Shown one piece after another: positions 7,851-9,945 of a stretch of 9,945 bases of DNA. This stretch comes from Gammaproteobacteria bacterium (GTDB taxonomy: Bacteria; Pseudomonadota; Gammaproteobacteria; Eutrophobiales; Eutrophobiaceae): NCBI GenBank assembly GCA_003645215.1, contig QNEM01000055.1, forward strand, positions 1 through 9,945, in the 5' to 3' direction. Position 1 is the first letter of the stretch, and every line of letters starts with the position of its first letter. Position numbers and translations under genes: made by a program. Below the pieces are notes generated by a model. The model had not been told where the DNA came from. It did not search any database and saw only the letters and a list, made by a program, of their open reading frames with translations.

Positions 7851-7976
7851 TGACTTCCGGCTATTTGCATAAGCACAGGTATAAATAATTCAAAATGATT
7901 GGTGGACTCAATAGAAACAAATGGCAAGGCAGCTAAAGTAGTTTGAGTAAGTTTTAAGTCTGCATCAATAAGTGTA

Positions 7977-8003
7977 TTCTGAATCTATTATTTAAATCCA
8001 GAA
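7977..8003 (+). repeat. Weak stem-loop just before the mscS-like ribosome binding site
   Basis: TTCTGAAT (7977-7984) pairs with ATCCAGAA (7996-8003) with one A/C mismatch, and the stem can be extended by two A-T pairs beyond a second mismatch. It ends three bases before AGG at 8006-8008. It is AT-rich and of low predicted stability. Confidence 0.3.
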
Positions 8004-8005
8004 AC

Positions 8006-8008
8006 AGG
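8006..8008 (+). promoter_or_regulatory. Ribosome binding site of the mscS-like gene
   Basis: AGG, followed by eight bases and then GTG at 8017. It supports the GTG start; the next in-frame Met is near the C-terminus. Confidence 0.6.
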
Positions 8009-8016
8009 TAAATATT

Positions 8017-8841
8017 GTGGAACAGGATATTCAGCAAATACAAAATATCGTAGACATACTCAACGAGTTTGCCGTCAATTATGGATTTCAGGTATTTGGC
8101 GCAATCATTATATTACTGATTGGTTGGCAGGTCTCCAGATGGGTTGCCAAAGCTGTCCTGAAGGTATGTGATCGAGCTGGTTTAGATATCACGCTGGCGA
8201 AATTCTTTGCCGGCATTGCCAAAACTCTCATCATTATTTTTGTTGCCATTGTTGCCCTGGGTAAATTCGGAATAACAATAACGCCATTAATTGCAGCTTT
8301 GGGCGCGGTTGCCTTTGGTAGTACTTTAGCCTTGCAAGGACCGCTTTCAAATTACGGTTCTGGTCTGACCATTATCCTGACCAGACCATTCATTGTAGGT
8401 GACACAATAAGAATTCAGGAAGTTACCGGGATCGTAGAAGAGATCAAGCTAGCCTATACATGGTTGAGGACTGAAGACGGAGAACTGATTACGATTCCCA
8501 ACAACAAAATCGTCGGTGAAATTCTACATAACACATATGAATACCTGATTGTCGAATCAACAATCGGTATTGCTTATGAAAGTGACACAGAACAGGCTGT
8601 CGCAGTTATTCTGAAAGTTCTTGAAGAATTTTCAGAGGTTCCCAGCGAACCAGGCCCACAAGTTGGAATTGAAGGTTTTGGTGATTCATCCATTAATATA
8701 GGTGTTCGCTACTGGGTTCCAACGAAACAGTACTATCAGTTGATGTATCAGGTGAACCAGAAAATTTATTCAGCACTGAAGGATGCAAATATAGTGATCC
8801 CTTTCCCAAGACAGGATGTTCATCTGGTTAATAATGTTTGA
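8017..8841 (+). CDS. mscS: Small-conductance mechanosensitive channel, MscS family
   Basis: Inner-membrane tension-gated channel that releases solutes on hypo-osmotic shock. The protein has 274 residues (E. coli MscS 286), the compact three-helix architecture. Membrane helices lie at about residues 24-44, 62-82 and 88-120. The third contains GAVAFGSTLALQGPLSN, aligning with the E. coli pore helix: Q107 and G108 match Q112 and G113. RPFIVGDTIRI starts the beta domain, IPNNKIVGEIL follows, and the C-terminal alpha/beta domain ends in IPFPRQDVHLV. By alignment, the hydrophobic-seal Leu105 and Leu109 of E. coli correspond to Phe100 and Leu104 here. The start is GTG with a ribosome binding site. 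It could be a paralogue rather than the true MscS orthologue; the family is certain, the exact name less so. Confidence 0.9.
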   Translation: MEQDIQQIQNIVDILNEFAVNYGFQVFGAIIILLIGWQVSRWVAKAVLKVCDRAGLDITLAKFFAGIAKTLIIIFVAIVALGKFGITITPLIAALGAVAFGSTLALQGPLSNYGSGLTIILTRPFIVGDTIRIQEVTGIVEEIKLAYTWLRTEDGELITIPNNKIVGEILHNTYEYLIVESTIGIAYESDTEQAVAVILKVLEEFSEVPSEPGPQVGIEGFGDSSINIGVRYWVPTKQYYQLMYQVNQKIYSALKDANIVIPFPRQDVHLVNNV

Positions 8842-8860
8842 TGTAAAAATATAAAACATT
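8833..8860 (+). repeat. AT-rich inverted repeat spanning the stop codon of the mscS-like gene
   Basis: AATGTTT (8833-8839) and AAACATT (8854-8860) are perfect 7-bp complements across 14 bases. The left arm enters the channel's TGA stop (8839-8841), and the right arm ends nine bases before the AGGAGA of the next gene. It has little GC and no clear U-run, so it is not a classical terminator. Confidence 0.35.
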
Positions 8861-8869
8861 TAATTATGC

Positions 8870-8875
8870 AGGAGA
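8870..8875 (+). promoter_or_regulatory. Strong ribosome binding site of the small downstream gene
   Basis: AGGAGA lies 6 bases before GTG (8882) and 9 bases before ATG (8885). Either start is compatible. This good site is the main evidence that the small frame is a real gene. Confidence 0.7.
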
Positions 8876-8881
8876 TAAATA

Positions 8882-9100
8882 GTGATGGGTGATGACGATA
8901 CTACGCAAGCAAAGACACTATGGTCCGAGACATTGGTTGATATGCTGATAGCTTCCCTGAAGGCAAACAAGTCTGATGCAAAAATAAAAGGCCTTCTCAA
9001 AGAATGTAAGCAAAAAGGACTTAAGGCAAGCTATCTGACCGGGAAAGTCAGAAAAGAAATAGATGAAAGAGCGGCCATGAAAGTTAAAATGTTAATGTAA
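8882..9100 (+). CDS. Uncharacterised small lysine-rich helical protein (71-72 residues)
   Basis: I do not recognise this protein. It starts at GTG 8882 or, more conventionally, ATG 8885, with AGGAGA in front. A short acidic N-terminus (GDDDTTQ) is followed by what look like three amphipathic helices: about residues 13-29 (LVDMLIASLK), 31-46 (KIKGLLKECKQKG) and 48-70 (YLTGKVRKEIDERAAMK). It is basic overall: 13 Lys and 2 Arg against 6 Asp and 4 Glu. It has one Cys. There is no signal peptide or membrane helix, so it is probably cytoplasmic. It lies 40 bases after the channel gene on the same strand, so co-transcription is likely. A link to channel function or osmotic stress would be inference from position only. 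The Lys-rich helices could suit nucleic-acid or membrane-surface binding, but this is not shown. Confidence 0.7.
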   Translation: MMGDDDTTQAKTLWSETLVDMLIASLKANKSDAKIKGLLKECKQKGLKASYLTGKVRKEIDERAAMKVKMLM

Positions 9101-9187
9101 CAGACCATATTAAGGCGCACCCTGACTCAGGCAGGCGCAAAACAGACACAGTAAACAGATACCTTGTGCATTGGCCTGATATTCCAG

Positions 9188-9910
9188 CTAATCTTTCATT
9201 TTTGTTGCCAAATTTAAATTGGCCAGGGTCAGAAAACATGCAGACGCAATCCCCGCAGATCCAAATATCATACACATCACCATGATTTGATATCTCACCG
9301 CAACATGCGGTGAGACACCGGAAAGTATTTGTCCGGTCATCATGCCAGGTAAAGATACCAGCCCAACAGCAAATAGCATATTGATCGTCGGAATCAGTGC
9401 AGCATGCAGAGCAGTATGGCGAGCACTTATAATCGGCACACCATTTGCAATTTCTGATTCATAACGTTCCGCAGCCAGACTCACCGAATTCATGGAATTG
9501 GCGAATATCATGCCGGCCAACGGGATCATGTAATGCGGCAGGAACCATGGTTGCAGTTCCAGCACGGCCTGGGTAATCAGCCATAGAGTGCAAATTCCAC
9601 TAATAGAAATCGATATAAATGCTTTCAGGTAATCACCGGATTTTTTATGTTTAATTGGTCGAATGGCTATCCAGCTCGAGGCAAGTAACATGATTGTCAG
9701 AACCAGGATCACGACCCATGCATTATCAGTTTCAAAGATGTATACCAGGGCATAACCTATCAAAAGTAGCTGGATCAGCATCCTGATAACAGCATAAATC
9801 GATGTTCCTGCGTCCAGAGACCACCTGTACAAAATACCTATAACAATGATGACCGGTAGAAAGGTCAATGCTAGATTGGAAATGGGGATCATTTCTACTA
9901 CGTCATTCAT
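9188..9910 (-). CDS. fetB: ABC transporter permease, FetB/YbbM (UPF0014) family
   Basis: Inner-membrane permease of a two-gene ABC exporter; the E. coli FetAB pair has been linked to iron export. The protein is 240 residues (E. coli about 259) with roughly seven hydrophobic segments. The signature blocks are RMLIQLLLIGYALVYIF near residue 43, MIPLAGMIFANSMNSVSLA near 128 and AALIPTI followed by VGLVSLPGMMTGQILSG near 170-198, then a C-terminal block RYQIMVMCM. Compared with E. coli FetB, the cytoplasmic stretch between the SLA and AALIP blocks is shortened, and the usual LGATP segment is not recognisable. The ATG start at 9910 has AAGGA eight bases upstream. It is convergent with the small gene at 8882-9100, with 87 bases between stops and no clear terminator. 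Its ATPase partner is expected immediately upstream. Confidence 0.92.
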   Translation of the reverse strand: MNDVVEMIPISNLALTFLPVIIVIGILYRWSLDAGTSIYAVIRMLIQLLLIGYALVYIFETDNAWVVILVLTIMLLASSWIAIRPIKHKKSGDYLKAFISISISGICTLWLITQAVLELQPWFLPHYMIPLAGMIFANSMNSVSLAAERYESEIANGVPIISARHTALHAALIPTINMLFAVGLVSLPGMMTGQILSGVSPHVAVRYQIMVMCMIFGSAGIASACFLTLANLNLATKMKD

Positions 9911-9945
9911 TTTCTGTTTCCTTTAATCGGTTAGTGTATGAGGAA
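9903..9945 (-). CDS. Probable C-terminal end of the FetA-like ABC ATPase, partial
   Basis: Reading leftward from the window edge, one frame is open for 13 codons, SSYTNRLKETENE, and stops at TGA (9905-9903), overlapping the fetB start by eight bases (ATGAATGA). The other two frames are closed by stops within this stretch. A permease of this family is normally preceded by its ATP-binding subunit, and short overlaps are common in such pairs. Only a tail without motifs is visible, so the identification rests on position. Confidence 0.4.
   Translation of the reverse strand, partial: SSYTNRLKETENE
9919..9923 (-). promoter_or_regulatory. Ribosome binding site of fetB
   Basis: AAGGA on the minus strand, eight bases before ATG at 9910. 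It supports this start over the next Met, six codons later. Confidence 0.6.

Larger units (their letters stand above)
7673..8016. other. Divergent intergenic region between miaB and the mscS-like gene
   Basis: 344 bases with no convincing gene. It is AT-rich and must hold the promoters of the leftward miaB operon and probably of the rightward channel gene. On the + strand only very short frames occur, for example 12-13 codons starting near 7850 and 7894, and none has a ribosome binding site. It contains a perfect TATAAT, a long interrupted inverted repeat with two smaller nested ones, three direct and one inverted copy of GCATAA, and a weak stem-loop just before the channel's ribosome binding site. 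No good promoter could be assigned to miaB by eye. Confidence 0.8.

Noticed and set aside
7849..7933. Very short + strand frames (12-13 codons) in the leader of the mscS-like gene
   Set aside because: No ribosome binding site precedes them and such lengths are expected by chance.
9115..9137. GCGC-flanked imperfect dyad (around CCTGACTCAGG) as a terminator for the convergent genes
   Set aside because: The inner palindrome leaves too small a loop, the outer pairing is interrupted, and neither strand has a U-run after it.
9084..9275. 63-codon minus-strand frame at the end of the FetB gene
   Set aside because: It overlaps both the small gene and the well-supported permease in another frame and has no motif or ribosome binding site.
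1..9945. Mobile elements, CRISPR arrays, toxin-antitoxin or defence genes, tRNA or rRNA
   Set aside because: No transposase, integrase, spaced direct repeats, tRNA cloverleaf or rRNA segments were seen; the window is fully explained by chromosomal genes.

Overview
The window looks like an ordinary chromosomal segment of a gammaproteobacterium of moderate to low GC. The main evidence is the gene string miaB-ybeZ-ybeY-ybeX-lnt, which has the same order and orientation as in Escherichia coli. The proteins also resemble the E. coli ones closely: the Lnt catalytic residues sit at E267, K325 and C377, the MiaB cluster cysteines at 157, 161 and 164, and YbeY carries the PTNVLSF motif. I see no sign of a prophage, insertion sequence, CRISPR array, tRNA or rRNA. 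The species cannot be named from this window.

Layout. Positions 1-2370 (+) hold the 3' part of a CPA1-type sodium/proton antiporter. It has a long helical cytoplasmic region and two tandem cyclic-nucleotide-binding domains at its C-terminus. Its start lies upstream of the window. It runs convergently into lnt, with only 13 bases between the two stop codons. Positions 2384-7672 (-) are the tightly packed operon transcribed miaB > ybeZ > ybeY > ybeX > lnt, which covers tRNA A37 modification, 16S rRNA processing and ribosome quality control, a CBS-domain protein, and lipoprotein N-acylation. Positions 7673-8016 form a 344-base divergent intergenic region containing several inverted repeats and a perfect TATAAT. 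Positions 8017-8841 (+) encode a small MscS-type mechanosensitive channel. It is followed by an unrecognised 71/72-residue lysine-rich protein (8882-9100), which may be co-transcribed. Positions 9188-9910 (-) encode a FetB/YbbM-family (UPF0014) ABC permease. The last 43 bases probably contain the end of its ATPase partner, overlapping the fetB start.

How the genes fit together. The miaB-lnt block is a housekeeping translation and envelope operon: MiaB modifies tRNA, YbeZ and YbeY act on ribosomal RNA, YbeX is genetically tied to them, and Lnt finishes lipoproteins. The flanking genes are mostly ion-homeostasis membrane proteins: an antiporter that may sense a cyclic nucleotide, a tension-gated channel, and a metal-type ABC exporter. 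No physical or regulatory link between the flanks and the operon is visible.

I did not find a clearly new multi-gene system. The points most worth a second look are the duplicated cNMP-binding module on the antiporter, the nested and mutually exclusive inverted repeats ahead of the mscS-like gene, the unrecognised small protein behind it, and a FetB homologue that appears to lack the usual cytoplasmic coupling segment.
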